Shown: positions 44,816 to 56,160 of the stretch, piece by piece | Position numbering within the stretch: position 1 is the first letter of the stretch | Layout: every line of letters begins with the position of its first letter | Assembly: GCA_002786065.1 (NCBI GenBank) | Contig: NHNY01000018.1 | Coordinates: 62,001-126,000 of the forward strand | Origin: Microcyclospora pomicola | Taxonomy: Eukaryota; Ascomycota; Dothideomycetes; Capnodiales | Direction of reading: 5' to 3' | DNA: 64,000 bases | Notes under the pieces: model-generated | Databases searched by the model: none | The model's input: the letters and a program-made list of their open reading frames with translations, nothing else | What the model was told of the DNA's origin: nothing | Position numbers and translations under genes: made by a program

Positions 44816-46408
44816 TCAAATGAGCTCGACGCGTCTACTGGTGTCATATCCCAGCTCTTTTTCAATATCGTCGAGCAAAGTCCACGCCCGCTGTTTCTTT
44901 TCAACTTCGTCAACATGTTTTCCGGCTGAGGCAGCTTTTGTCAATGATGTTCACTTATGTGCGAAGAGATTAATGCCCAGATATGACACTTACCAAACAG
45001 GACCGGCAACGTGGAGAAACATCGTACACTTGCCGGAATATCTGACACTCCAACACAAAGTATGGATGCTGCATGCTCCTGAACCTTGGAAAGATAAGTA
45101 AAAGCCGCGAATGTGGCAGCGATGACTTACCATAGTATAGGTCGATTTAGGATCAGGCATGTCAGTCCTAGCAAGCAAAAGGAGGGATAGCAGATGATAC
45201 CACATCATTGCAGAGGCTACCTGGCGATCAGCGTACACACCAGGCTCAACTATATCGATCTGAACAAACCTGCAGCGGCACTGGAGAAGTAGAGTTTACG
45301 CAGACCGTCCCGGTCTGATGGACCGTAAGCTACTCCCTTGAACGCAAAAGAGATAGAACCGTACCAACGCGCAATATCGTCCTGCAATAATTTCAGGTCT
45401 CCTTCATCACAATCACCATAGGTTACATTGACAGTACGAGCAGCAAGCCACAGGACATGGTTGGCTAGATAATCTTCGGCATCACCGGGCTCAGGCCACT
45501 TCGTAGCCCAGTGACTCGGATGCAGGTTCACGGGCTGTTCGTTGCTGAGAGCAATGAATAGCTCATGGCGGATGTAGATCCAGAAGCTGGCTTGGTCAAG
45601 GCCTGTAGACTGAGCGTTGACCCCTCGCAACCTTATCAATCTAAGAGCCCCCTGTAAATGACGCCGGTGTTCATGGCCGTGTGCTGCTACGACCTCGTAG
45701 CTACCTAGCAATACTGCAGCTGCGAGAGTATGAGCCTCTGGATGCGAGGGCGCCAGCTCGTGAATGAGCAGGGAGAGTGCTTCTCCATAGTAGCGCGAAG
45801 CTATAGGCCGCCAATGACTACCCGCTGTAAGAAGCGAGAGATGCTGAGCGGCAAAGGCGCAGACACATTTGAGCATGAGTTCAGATTGCATGGCGAGATG
45901 TCCAACCTCGCGCTGATAGGTACAATCGTGATCGCACAGATCCATCCATAGCGCCAGACGTGTATTGTACAGCTGGAGCAGCTGCACAGCCTCATCTGTC
46001 AAGAACGCAATGGCGTGTGTCTGTGGTGGAGTTACAGAGGCATCAGGAGGTGGTGAAGACCAAGACTCCGTCACCAAAGAAACCGGACTCTCGACATTGC
46101 TTTGCACAGCCTTTTCTTGCTCAACGCTGCGAGCTGACAAAGTCTCTCGTGGTACAGTAGCTATGCTGCTCCAGGTGGAATGCAAGATGATGTTGGTTGG
46201 TTGGCATACCAGTCCAAGCCGTTCACAATGCTTGCACATAGGAAGCTTTTCATCGCAGCGTACATGTCGCGCCTTACACTGCTGACAGCCTGAGCTCAAT
46301 ATTAGTTTTGCTTGACTCGCCCGAGGCTCAACCTCGTTGTTTGAGTGTTGATTGACCAGTTTTTCTCTTCTCACCACCTCGTCGCCGCTGCCGGATTATG
46401 CGTTCCAT
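44816..46408 (-). CDS. Zn2Cys6 transcription factor, five exons, next to the ABC-C gene
   Basis: Exons 46408-46375, 46289-45270, 45216-45131, 45084-44994 and 44934-44816; phases all fit; 449 residues. Exon 1 is only 34 bases (MERIIRQRRRGG) and joins directly to the zinc cluster CQQCKARHVRC...MCKHC...GLVC (C-x2-C-x6-C-x6-C-x2-C-x6-C, residues 13-39). The long exon cannot supply its own start, because an in-frame stop lies upstream and no ATG precedes the cysteines. The rest matches the fungal-specific regulator type with helices such as LQLYNTRLALWMDLCD, LMLKCVCAFAAQHLSLL, HRRHLQGALRLIRLRGVN and FWIYIRHELFIALSNEQP, and a C-terminus AWTLLDDIEKELGYDTSRRV typical of this group. Position and strand suggest it may control the adjacent transporter (inference). 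Confidence 0.88.
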
Positions 46409-47120
46409 GCGCGATACGCGCTCTCGCTGAGCGTATAACAGTTGAACTTTGTGTCGACTCCGTGACTTTCACGGGCTGGACAACGCAATCTAGGTGATGC
46501 TTAACACCATGCCAGCACTCCATCAACAACCCTCACATAAGCTCATCCCGCTATTGTCGCCATCACGCGGCAGCTTCGCTTTAAGGAGGCGTTATCTGAC
46601 GAACCAGATCGTTGCCTCGCCGTCCAAGGTACGGGAGGATGCTCGGTAAGTCGGGAAACGTCCGGTGGGTGTCATGATCGCTTCGACCGATCCGCTCTGT
46701 TCATACAGCCCAAGAATTGCATTTAGCACAAGGGTTGCATTCATGCGCACATAATCTATGTTGTCTTTTGCTTGACATTGCAAGTTCTTGTGGAACATGG
46801 CGGGTACCGGGACAGGAAACACTGGAGACTGTCTAGCTATCACGTGGCAGCTCAACGGGCTGTACTGGTACATGAAAGCGAATCCATCGAAGCAATTCAC
46901 AGCTCCTCATAGCAGTGAACCTCCTATGGCGAGCTGACAAGACGTGCGAGAAAATAGAGGACTGCAAAGGACGGATGCAACAAAAGAAAATTGATATCTT
47001 TCCATTTCTAATGCCACGGCTACATCTTACAAACCTGCTGCTCGCAAGGGAAGATCCATGGCCGACCGGGCTAGTATTTACACTACAAGGGAGTTTCGCT
47101 AACACAACTTCTCCGATGCT
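46409..47120. other. intergenic between regulator start and ATP3 stop
   Basis: 712 bp, promoter of the regulator and 3' region of ATP3. No supported frame. Confidence 0.6.
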
Positions 47121-48211
47121 CTAGTCCTCGGATGCAGCAGCACCAGTGATAATCTCAACCAACTCGCCGGTAATGACGGCCTGTCGGGTTCGGTTGAAGA
47201 GAATCTGGAATTTGTTGATCATGTCGCCAGCGTTCTTGGATGCGTTGTCCATGGCGTTTCGGCGGGCGGACTGCTCACAGGCGTGGCCTTCGGCAAGGGC
47301 CCAGTAAAGGCTGTTGGCGAGGGCGTATTCGCGGAGGTTTCCAAGAATCTCATCTTCAATCTCGAACGCCGCGAAGTTGGCTTGAACGATACGTCAGCAC
47401 TACATTTATTTGGTCAATTGGAGCGTGGGACATACGTGATGCGGCAATGGCCTCTTCGGAGAAAGCCTCCACAATGGTTGCCTCGTAGCTTTGGGCGTTG
47501 ATGAACTTGTTGTAGATGATCTTGATGCTGGCGTATTCCGATGGGAGGAGGGAGATCTGGTCGGCAATGGCTTGTGCGTCCGCGAAGGTTGGCACGTCCT
47601 TTCCTACACCAGCGAATGACATCTGCATGTCCTTGGCGTTGCTTCTGCTCAACTGTGCCTTGCACTTCTCACCCAGGACCACCAAATCGTAATCGCCAGG
47701 CTCATTGGTCATCAGACGACGGACGAAACGCGTCATACCAGAGTGAATACCACCACAGAGGCCCTTGTCCGAGCTGCAGATGACGAGCAATTGCTTCTTG
47801 TTCTCGCTCTCGATCGGCTTGGTCTCGGCTTCATCAAAGACGGTTTGCGATGTCTGACCGTATGAACGCGACGCATCCATGGCCCTCTGAGCGCGGGTGA
47901 GCTTGGTGGAAGCGACAATTTTCATGGTCTTGGTGATCTTCTCGATGTTACGGATGGACTTGAGGCGGTCCTCGATTTCGCGAAGGGTAGCATAGTTGGC
48001 GCTCTGTAGTTGAGGGGTGATGGCAGCGGCAGGCCTGCGAGTATGATTAGTATTCAGCTCATACCAATGCCACAGTCGCAGTATGTTCGTCTCCGAGGTT
48101 GCCGTGCGCGAGAAGTGCTATTCGTGAAAAGGGCGGTGTTGCGGGAATGAATTACCGGACAGCAGTCACAGCACCAGCGCGGAGGGCTGGACGGGCAGCT
48201 CTGCTCAACAT
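47121..48211 (-). CDS. ATP3: mitochondrial ATP synthase F1 subunit gamma
   Basis: Exons 48211-48156, 48034-47436 and 47380-47121; phases fit; 304 residues. Gamma is the rotor shaft of F1 in the mitochondrial matrix. Exon 1 encodes a basic presequence ([13 protein letters not shown]). The mature N-terminal helix is [33 protein letters not shown]. The Rossmann-like part has [17 protein letters not shown], and the C-terminal helix is [27 protein letters not shown]. All are family hallmarks and the length is normal. Introns of 121 and 55 bp. It shares a 536 bp divergent promoter region with TOP1. Confidence 0.97.
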
Positions 48212-48747
48212 GATGGCGGAAGTTGCTCGATGAGCGTAGATAGGACGGAGGTGAGATGGAGACGAGGAATTGGTTGATGCGGAAAACAAAGCTCAACGTC
48301 GCCGTCGTCGTCGCTAGAGCTCGGAAGCTGGAGGTGCTGAGGTTTGCTCCTGTTACGGGAAAAGCCGCGAGAGGTTATAACAGATCACGTGAGACTCTTT
48401 CAGCCTCCAATGTCCAGCACTTGATTGATTGGGGGAATGGCACCGACTTGGGGACAACATCGCTCTCCTTCACTTCACATCCTGCTGACTGCTTCCTGCT
48501 CATTGTCATATATGACCCTTCAACGGTCACTACATATACCATCACCATTTCATTCTCCATCCGCCTGCCCTCCAATCTTCTACATCATTTGCGCTGTGTT
48601 CCTGCAGCTTCACCGGCTCTTGCTACGACCAACAGAGCCTCTTCTCTACGCGTCGAGTCGAGCAACAAGCTTTCTCGCGTCCGGTTCTGGTCAACACAAC
48701 ACATCTCCACGCGTCGGAAAGTCTTCCAGCCTATTCAGACAGCAAAC
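48212..48747. promoter_or_regulatory. divergent promoter region ATP3 / TOP1
   Basis: 536 bp between the two start codons. It holds a cgt/cgc trinucleotide stretch (about 48297-48314) and pyrimidine-rich text toward TOP1. No specific factor site is claimed. Confidence 0.55.
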
Positions 48748-51700
48748 ATGTCTGATTCTGAGGATGATGAACCGCTGAAAGGTATGTTGCATTCAGAATC
48801 GCGATCGTGGTTTGAGTATTGCCGAAAGCCGATTTTGACTAAGTCCTATCCTCAGCTGAGTGGGACTTAGCCAAAATCTGCCACCCGTAGCAATCCTCAG
48901 CTTCATTTCGAGTCTTGACTCCTACGTTCACTTCCAAAGGTTCACTTCCATGAACATTTCATTCCACTATCGCATAGTTGTACTTGCGTTTGCACTTCTG
49001 CCATCGGCACACAGCTGCGCCTTGGTCAGTCAACTGACAGAAGCTTTGCAGCGAGATCATCGGAGATCATCTCCACAGCTGAGGACGCTGCTATGGACAG
49101 GTCGATGCCCAAGACCAATGGCTCAGTCGCTCCTGGCATCAGCCTAGCAATGGGCCCGGTGGAAGAGATGGACATCGATTCTCCAGCAACCAATGGTACA
49201 ACATCTCGTGGCAAGCGCAAGGTTTCACTTGCAAACGGCAAAACATACAACGACGATAGCGATTCAGACGATGATGTCCCTCTGCAGAAGAAGCGCAAAA
49301 CTGTGAAGAAGGAAGAGGACGAGGATGCAAAGCCTCTTAAAAAGAGGACACAAAAGCCTATTCAGGCAACAGCTGCTCAGATCGGCGAGGACTCAGATGA
49401 TGATATTCCACTCGGTCAGAAGCTGCAAAAAGAGAAGGCATTGATTGAAAAACGGGCCACCAAGGAAGCACAGGCGATCCGACGCGATGAGAAGATTGGT
49501 GAACCGAAGCGGAAGTCGAAGAAAGTTCCAGACAGTGATGATGAAGACGATTTGCCTCTTGTAAAGCAGAAGGCTGCTTCAGCGAAGAAGGTCAAAAAGG
49601 CTAGAGATTCTGACGAAGACGAGAAACCCCTGGCCAAGACGGCAGCGAGCAAGAAAGGCAAGGCAAAAGAAGCCGCAACTCCGAAGAAAGGCAAGACGAA
49701 GGTCAAGTCTGAAAAGACCGACGAAGATGATGCGGCCGAACAAGAGGAGGACGAGTATCGGTGGTGGGAGGATGTGAACAAAGGTGATGGTACGATCAAA
49801 TGGACGACTCTTGAACACAACGGTGTGATCTTTCCCCCAGAGTACGAACCTCTGCCGAAGAAGGTCAAGATGCTCTACGACGGAGTGCCCGTGACATTGC
49901 ACCGCGAAGCCGAGGAGATTGCGTACGCTTTTGGTGCGATGCTCAACTCGACTCACAACGTGGAGAATCCTACCTTTCAGAAGAACTTCTTTGCCGACTT
50001 GAAAGAAATGCTTGATTTGACCGGCCACGGCAAGGACAAGGATGGCAAGACAGTCAAGATTACGAAGTTTGAGAAGTGTGACTTCAAGCCGATTTTCAAC
50101 CATGTCGACGCAGAGCGAACAGCGAAAAAAGCAATGTCGACAGCAGAGAAGAAGAAGATCAAGGCTGAGAAGGACGAAAAGGAAGCGCCGTTCATGTACT
50201 GCCTGTGGGATGGTCGCAAGCAGAAAGTCGGCAATTTCCGGGTGGAACCACCAGGTCTATTTCGAGGACGTGGCGAGCATCCCAAAACTGGAAAATGGAA
50301 GAAGCGAGTCTTGCCCGAGCAGATCACCATCAACATTGGCAAGGATGCAATGGTCCCCAAACCGCCTGACGGCCACAAATGGAAGGAGGTCAAACACGAT
50401 CAGGAGGGCACTTGGCTTGTAATGTGGCAAGAGAACATCAACAATGCGTACAAGTATGTGATGTTAGCTGCCAACTCAGATATCAAGGGCCAGAGTGACC
50501 ACAAAAAGTTCGAGAAGGCTCGCGAGCTCAAGAAGCACATTGACAAAATTCGAAAGGATTACCACAAGGAGTTGAAGTCCAAAGTTATGGCCGAACGCCA
50601 GCGTGCCACTGCTGTCTACCTAATAGACCAGTTCGCGCTGCGAGCTGGTAATGAAAAAGGAGAGGACGAGGCGGACACTGTTGGATGTTGTTCACTCAAA
50701 TTTGAGCATGTCACCCTTCGTCCACCAGACACTGTCATCTTTGACTTCCTCGGTAAGGATTCGATTCGCTTCTATCAGGAGGTCAAGGTGGACGAGCAAG
50801 TCTTCAAGAACCTCAAGCTTTTCAAGAAGTCTCCGAAGACTGATGGTGATGAGATTTTTGACCGCTTAACAACATCTGGCCTCAACAAGCATTTGTCGAA
50901 CTACATGGAAGGCCTGACTGCTAAGGTGTTTCGAACATACAATGCTTCCTGGACGATGGCAAACCTGCTTCGCGACATGAAGTCTTCCGGCACTGTTCTC
51001 GAAAAGGTCAAGGACTACAACGACGCCAATCGCAAGGTCGCCATCTTATGTAACCACAAACGGACCGTAGCCGCTGGCCATGCCGCTCAGATGGAGAAGA
51101 TGGAAGACAAGATCAACGCTCTTCGTTACCAGCAATACCGTATCAAGCAGATGATGATAGACCTCGAACCCAAGCTCAAGAAGAAGCGAGGAGAAAGTTA
51201 CTTTGCCTTGCCAGAAGGCATTGACAGTGAATGGGTCAAAGAACACCAAGCGGCTCTCGTAGAACAGGAGCGACAAAAGATCCAAAAGAAGTTCGACAAG
51301 GAGAATGAAAACCTTGCTGCCGAGGGTCAGAAGGAGATGAAGGCCAAAGACTTGACTGAGAGGATGAAGGTTGCCGATGAGCTCGAGCGCAAGTTTAAAG
51401 ATGAGCGCAAGAAAGGCGGCAAGATCGAGGCTGAAGGTAAAGGTCCATCGATCGAGAAATACGAGGCCAATCTTGAAAAGCTGGACACGCGCATTGCGAA
51501 CATGATGCTGCAGAGCGAAGATCGCGAGAACAACAAAGAGGTCGCACTGGGTACTTCGAAGATCGTAAGTCATTCATCGAACACATTAGCTTTTACACAC
51601 ATCATACTAATTCGATCGCCGACAGAATTACATTGATCCACGACTCACCGTCGTCTTCTCGAAGAAGTTCGACGTTCCCATCGAGCGCTTCTTCTCCAAG

Positions 51701-51760
51701 ACTCTCCGTGAGAAGTTCGACTGGGCGATCAAGTCCGTCGACGAAGATTGGGAATTTTAA
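48748..51760 (+). CDS. TOP1: DNA topoisomerase I (type IB)
   Basis: Exons 48748-48781, 49052-51564 and 51626-51760; phases fit; 893 residues. The enzyme relaxes supercoils through a 3'-phosphotyrosyl intermediate in the nucleus. The N-terminal 230 residues are Lys/Glu/Asp-rich with nuclear signals ([13 protein letters not shown]). The core starts at [20 protein letters not shown]. Conserved blocks are [57 protein letters not shown] (catalytic Arg), [11 protein letters not shown] and [19 protein letters not shown] charged coiled linker follows. The active-site tyrosine is in [12 protein letters not shown] (Tyr851), encoded at the very start of the small last exon. Intron 1 is 270 bp, long for this genome; its acceptor tttgcag at 49051 is the one that keeps the frame. 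Confidence 0.97.
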
Positions 51761-53018
51761 GCACACGAGCGAAGAACATTGCCATCCACGCGAAAGGTCT
51801 TGTGCTCGGCTGTTGGTCCGTTCAAGATTGTTTCATGCCCGGTCATGACCCCTTGCACGACGACCATGGGCTTGCATATTCGGCATCGAGCAGAACGCGG
51901 TCAATGACCCTTCACATGCTGGATGATGTATGCTTCTTCACATAACCACTATTGTTAATCTTGATGCTCTGATGGTCACCCATCCCCAAGCACACAACCA
52001 TGTGCTCGTGGCAATGTGGTGTGCCGGGGATGTCTCCTGGTATATACCTGACCAAATGACATCACATTATTGCCTTGGACCATTGATCACAACCCATCCT
52101 TTCGTCCTTACTTGTACTCATGATGTCGTTCGTTCTCGTATGCACGCCTTCCCTTTCCTGTCCCCTTCGACCAAGAGCGGTGTGTGCGCCCGTACTTGTT
52201 GGGCGGGATTTTAGCCAGACGTGGTGCACATTAGCTCGCTGATAGTCTTGCGAACGCCTATAGAAGGAAAGCGGCATACGTGGTGGAACAAAAGGCTCAA
52301 AGAGCGGGATTTGCGCAGAGCTTCGCAAAGTTGTGCAAGATCTGAGGCGTACAGATGTTATGCGGATGCTTGGGGCAACTTGAAGGGAGGGAGCAACGTC
52401 AGGAAGTCATGGATGTTGTATTATACTTTGCATTCTCTGCGTATACATTGTTCTCCTCTTATCGATATACTCATGTACAAGTAAGAATCTGCTGTCCTTC
52501 TCGAATCCGAGCAGGCGTCCTCCAGTTCCTTGCCCTTCGTGCGTAATAGACATATCCGTACGCTTGAACCTCATGAAGCTCCATCAATTCTGTTCATGCG
52601 CGATGAATGATCGCGGCGTCTTATGTTGATACTCCGTACATCGTCACTATGGAAGTGGTCGAGCGATGCCATCTGCGGAGCTCGCATGTGGAGGATTCAT
52701 GATGGTTTGACACAGCCAAGATGAATCCGCTTGATGATCCGCGAGTCGGCGTGAGACAGCTCTGCCATATGGTATATAGCATGATACCGCATGCCCCAAT
52801 AGCTCCATGATAGTCAATGCTTGACCATAATATGTGGTAGATGCTTGGCCTGATCTTGGAATGTGGTCATGGAAAGCGACTGACTGGAGCCTTAGCGTAA
52901 GACAGAGGTTCAGGGCATGCGCATCGACGCCACCGAGAATTGTGCCAGCGGTCTTTTCTGCTTTACCTTCGGCGGTAACAAACCGATCACCTTCCTTTTG
53001 CGATGCCCACGGCCAATT
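51761..53018. other. intergenic, convergent 3' ends of TOP1 and BUB2
   Basis: 1258 bp with only short frames and no recognised repeat or RNA. Confidence 0.6.
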
Positions 53019-54144
53019 TCACTTTGCGTGGTTCAGCATCTGCTCATAGATGTCGGCGGGTGTCTTTCGAGCCAGATTGACAACCTGTGCGATGATCTCA
53101 TTCGCATTGAGCTTTGTAAACTTAGGATGAGGACTGAGAAAGTTAGCATGCGAGTTTCCCATCGTGTGCAAGACTACTTACTTTGGTGATGCCAACAGTT
53201 GATCCCGCATGGGGATAAGCTGTGCGATGATGCAAAGAAGATTCAGATGAGAGCCGTGGGCGAAGAGAAAGTCCCAAAGGGTGAGCACCTCGGGCAATGG
53301 GGGAGTGCAAGCGCTCATCGTGAGCACACTGGCGAAAGCGTATATCTCTGCTTTCATATTGCACGAAAGCAAATGATTGGATAGCCTTGGGTCCACGATC
53401 GCAAGCAGCTGATCAACCAAGGCGAGACCTTTGTGTACGCCCTCCATACTACCTCGAACGTACCCAGGAGTCTCGTGGGTGATGAAGCGGTCGAATGCGG
53501 CGAATGCTTCGGCTTCGCTGCGTGCTGCATACAGGAAGGGTGCAGCAAGCACATTCATTCCTTGAACGTAGCCGACCTGTCCAGAGATGTCGCCTGCTTC
53601 GGAGCCCTCAGTACCGGTCACAGATCCACGGGTGTAGCGGGTGCTGACCGAGGCAGGAGAGTGGAACATGTTATCGATGCCGTCAAGGCTCTGGGGAACT
53701 CCCAGAGTGGGTGGCGACATCCAGCCGTTGACACGCGACTCATGCGCATCTTGAAGCTTCCATGCTATGGCGTTCAGCACGCGGGTGAGGCTGTTCTCCG
53801 TCACGCGACGGCGGAACAGAGGATCGGTCGTGAGCGTCCGGAAAGTGTCGTTCCTGATCTTGGCATAGGCCGGCGATGCGCCCTGACGGACAAGGTCAAG
53901 ATATACATCTGTGGGGACCGGCGGAGCATTCAGGAGAACCAGCCAGACATAGATGCGCATTTCAGACTGCGAGCCCATCAGCTACTTGTTCGCATTGACG
54001 GGTGTGTCTAGGGATATAGCACACCATGCCATCACTGTTGGCGGGGATCCTGTCATACAGCACGCGATCTCGAAGCTCTTTCAATCCGAGAGCCACGTCA
54101 CCTTGAGCAGGGCCATCCTGGAGAAAGGTATCTAGAGTTGTCAT
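53019..54144 (-). CDS. BUB2: mitotic exit/septation GAP subunit Bub2 (TBC domain; Cdc16/BubB relative)
   Basis: Exons 54144-54025, 53966-53182 and 53133-53019; phases fit; 339 residues. With Bfa1/Byr4 it inactivates the Tem1/Spg1 GTPase at spindle poles. Marks are ELRDRVLYDRIPANSDG, MRIYVWLVLLNAP, the TBC arginine-finger motif IRNDTFR (Arg83), the glutamine finger VGYVQGMN (Gln175), MKAEIYAFASVLTMSACTPP, LTLWDFLFAHGSHLNLLCI and the end KTPADIYEQMLNHAK. An insertion of about 50 disordered residues (114-166, Ser/Thr/Gly-rich) sits between the two fingers. Exon 2 donor is gtaagt at 53181; the exon 3 acceptor tttctcag follows a gctaac branch motif. Intron 1 has a weaker gtgtgc donor. Confidence 0.94.
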
Positions 54145-56160
54145 TGTGGGCGGGCACTAACGTGAAGTGTGGTGAGCATACACTTGTACTCTGTTATGCC
54201 TACCTACAATAACATCTTGAGCCTGATGTTGTCCATGGTCGCTACGCTAAAATGCATGTGGATTGCGGGCACAGCCGTCGAACGTGGACGACCGCGTGCG
54301 ACACGTGATTAGTGTCTGCCGACCTCATCACCGTGAAATTGTAATACATTCTGTTGCGCCTACATTGAGGAAGAACATTTTCTGTCATTTCTGGAGCCAT
54401 GCAGGTGTTTAAGGTAGATCACCATGCTCTTTGAGAATGACATGGAGAGTATTTGCCTTCGAAAAATATCTTCTTTCCCTGCTGGTTGGGCACTGGCGAC
54501 ACGAGCGGTTCTGCATCTTTTGACGGAACCTGCGGTCTTCAACTCCAATCTCAGCACCTGGAAGAGACCAGACATTGGACCATTTCATGCTATCTGGTTT
54601 CTCCTTGAATCAACCTATTCGCGATGCTCGAGCTTGACAATCTTAGTGCTGGGTGCACATGTCTAGCACAGGCCCTGAATTACGTCGGGGTACGGTTGCG
54701 AGATTCGTGGATCAGCACAAGTTCTAAATTGACCGCGTAACCATTGACGTGGCACGCCTTCAGCCATGAAATCTGAAACGAACCAAGTCCTGGATGTGTG
54801 ATGAACACATGAGCATGCCTGTGCACCGACTGTGCTCAATACATGATCCGGCAGACCGATGCTTCGGTTTGACCATGGTTGTCGACCGAGACACGGGGTA
54901 TAGTAGGCTCAGAAATATCGTTCAACGATCAAGCACGATGTTCTAGACGTTAAAATGATAATAGCCGACACAACAAGCGCTACAGCGACGGCAGATCATG
55001 CCTCTAGCGCAGTCTATGTATCGAACTCCTGTGAAGAAACTCAACAATGTACCAGCAGAAGCACACTTGATGCCATACTCAACATACAGTTTCGTTGGCC
55101 GAGATAGAGACGAGACCATCGGCAGATCGAAGGATCTGCTCGTATTGATTCACTGAAGATGAATTTTCCGCATGGATCATCGGCTGTGGATGGCGATAAT
55201 AGGTGCCGTCCCATGGTCTATCGACCTCTCATTGCAAGCTAGATGTGCTAGAACACAGCGTACGTCATTCTGGCCCAGGCTGTTCAGTCTTTGGAATTCT
55301 CGGTCGGCCATACATGCTCAACCACATCGCCTGGAATGGCTTCAATGCCACAGCAGAGCGCGCACGGCACGAAGTGGACACGGTCTCGGCATTGTCGAGT
55401 CTTTACTCTTCCGTGGCTTGAAGCACGCCTTCGCTGCCATGTTCGATTGGAGAGGGAAGCATGTCGCCAGCAATTCGAGGTGCCGCGGGCGCTGGCTCCG
55501 AAGGTCCGCTAAGACCAACATCCTCAGGGCAGGCTAACCACTTTGCGCTCAGTCGCGATCACGACATCTCACCAGACTCAGAATTTGATCCGCTCCAACG
55601 TCAGCACTTCCATCCGACAAGATCGAAGCTGTGAGATGGACTGCACCGCATGGCCCCGGCCTGCTCGGTTGCTACGTCGGTCGGTCGTCGGTGGGTGTCC
55701 CGTCATGACCGTCCGATTGACATGTTTCGAAACACATCAGTTCTGTTCTTCTTGTCTGGTTGGATGTACATTCATTCGCCCTGCAATCATTGCGCGATCT
55801 CTCACTTTCAATCGTGATCGCTGGCTTCAGCCATCGCCAATCTCGCGCGACGCCTCAGGAAGAAGTAGCTTCACGTTTGGCCATTGCGTGCTTCGTTGAC
55901 CTGCACACGTGCGTACCACCCGTCGTAGTCTCTTGAGCGCCAACCCTGGTCTGCGTGGCATGTCCCCGGACATCGACCTACTCTCGACGGTTCTTGGACT
56001 CGACTAGGACCGCGTGGCGACGCTCAGCACGGCCAGCGCGCCTCGAAACGCTATCTCAGTGCGCAGCATTGTGGTCGGGTTCTCAGGGCTCTTCTTATAG
56101 TCTCTCCCCGTCCGGCTTCTCGGCTGCTTCTTACCACTCTGTATCCTGCCTCCCTTCAGC
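54145..56160. other. 2 kb divergent intergenic region, BUB2 and sulfate permease
   Basis: No supported gene; frames at 54424-54666, 55172-55537 and 55543-55899 lack domains. It should contain the sulfate permease promoter. A TATA-like tcttatagtc sits about 70 bp ahead of the ATG at 56161. I could not find a clear sulfur-regulator (CYS3/Met4 type) palindrome by eye. Confidence 0.5.

Noticed and set aside
39874-46408. Secondary-metabolite gene cluster
   Set aside because: No polyketide synthase, peptide synthetase, terpene or tailoring enzyme lies near the transporter and regulator in this window.
48256-48870. 204-residue frame overlapping the TOP1 start
   Set aside because: It is in a different frame from TOP1 exon 1, has no domain, and spans promoter and intron sequence.
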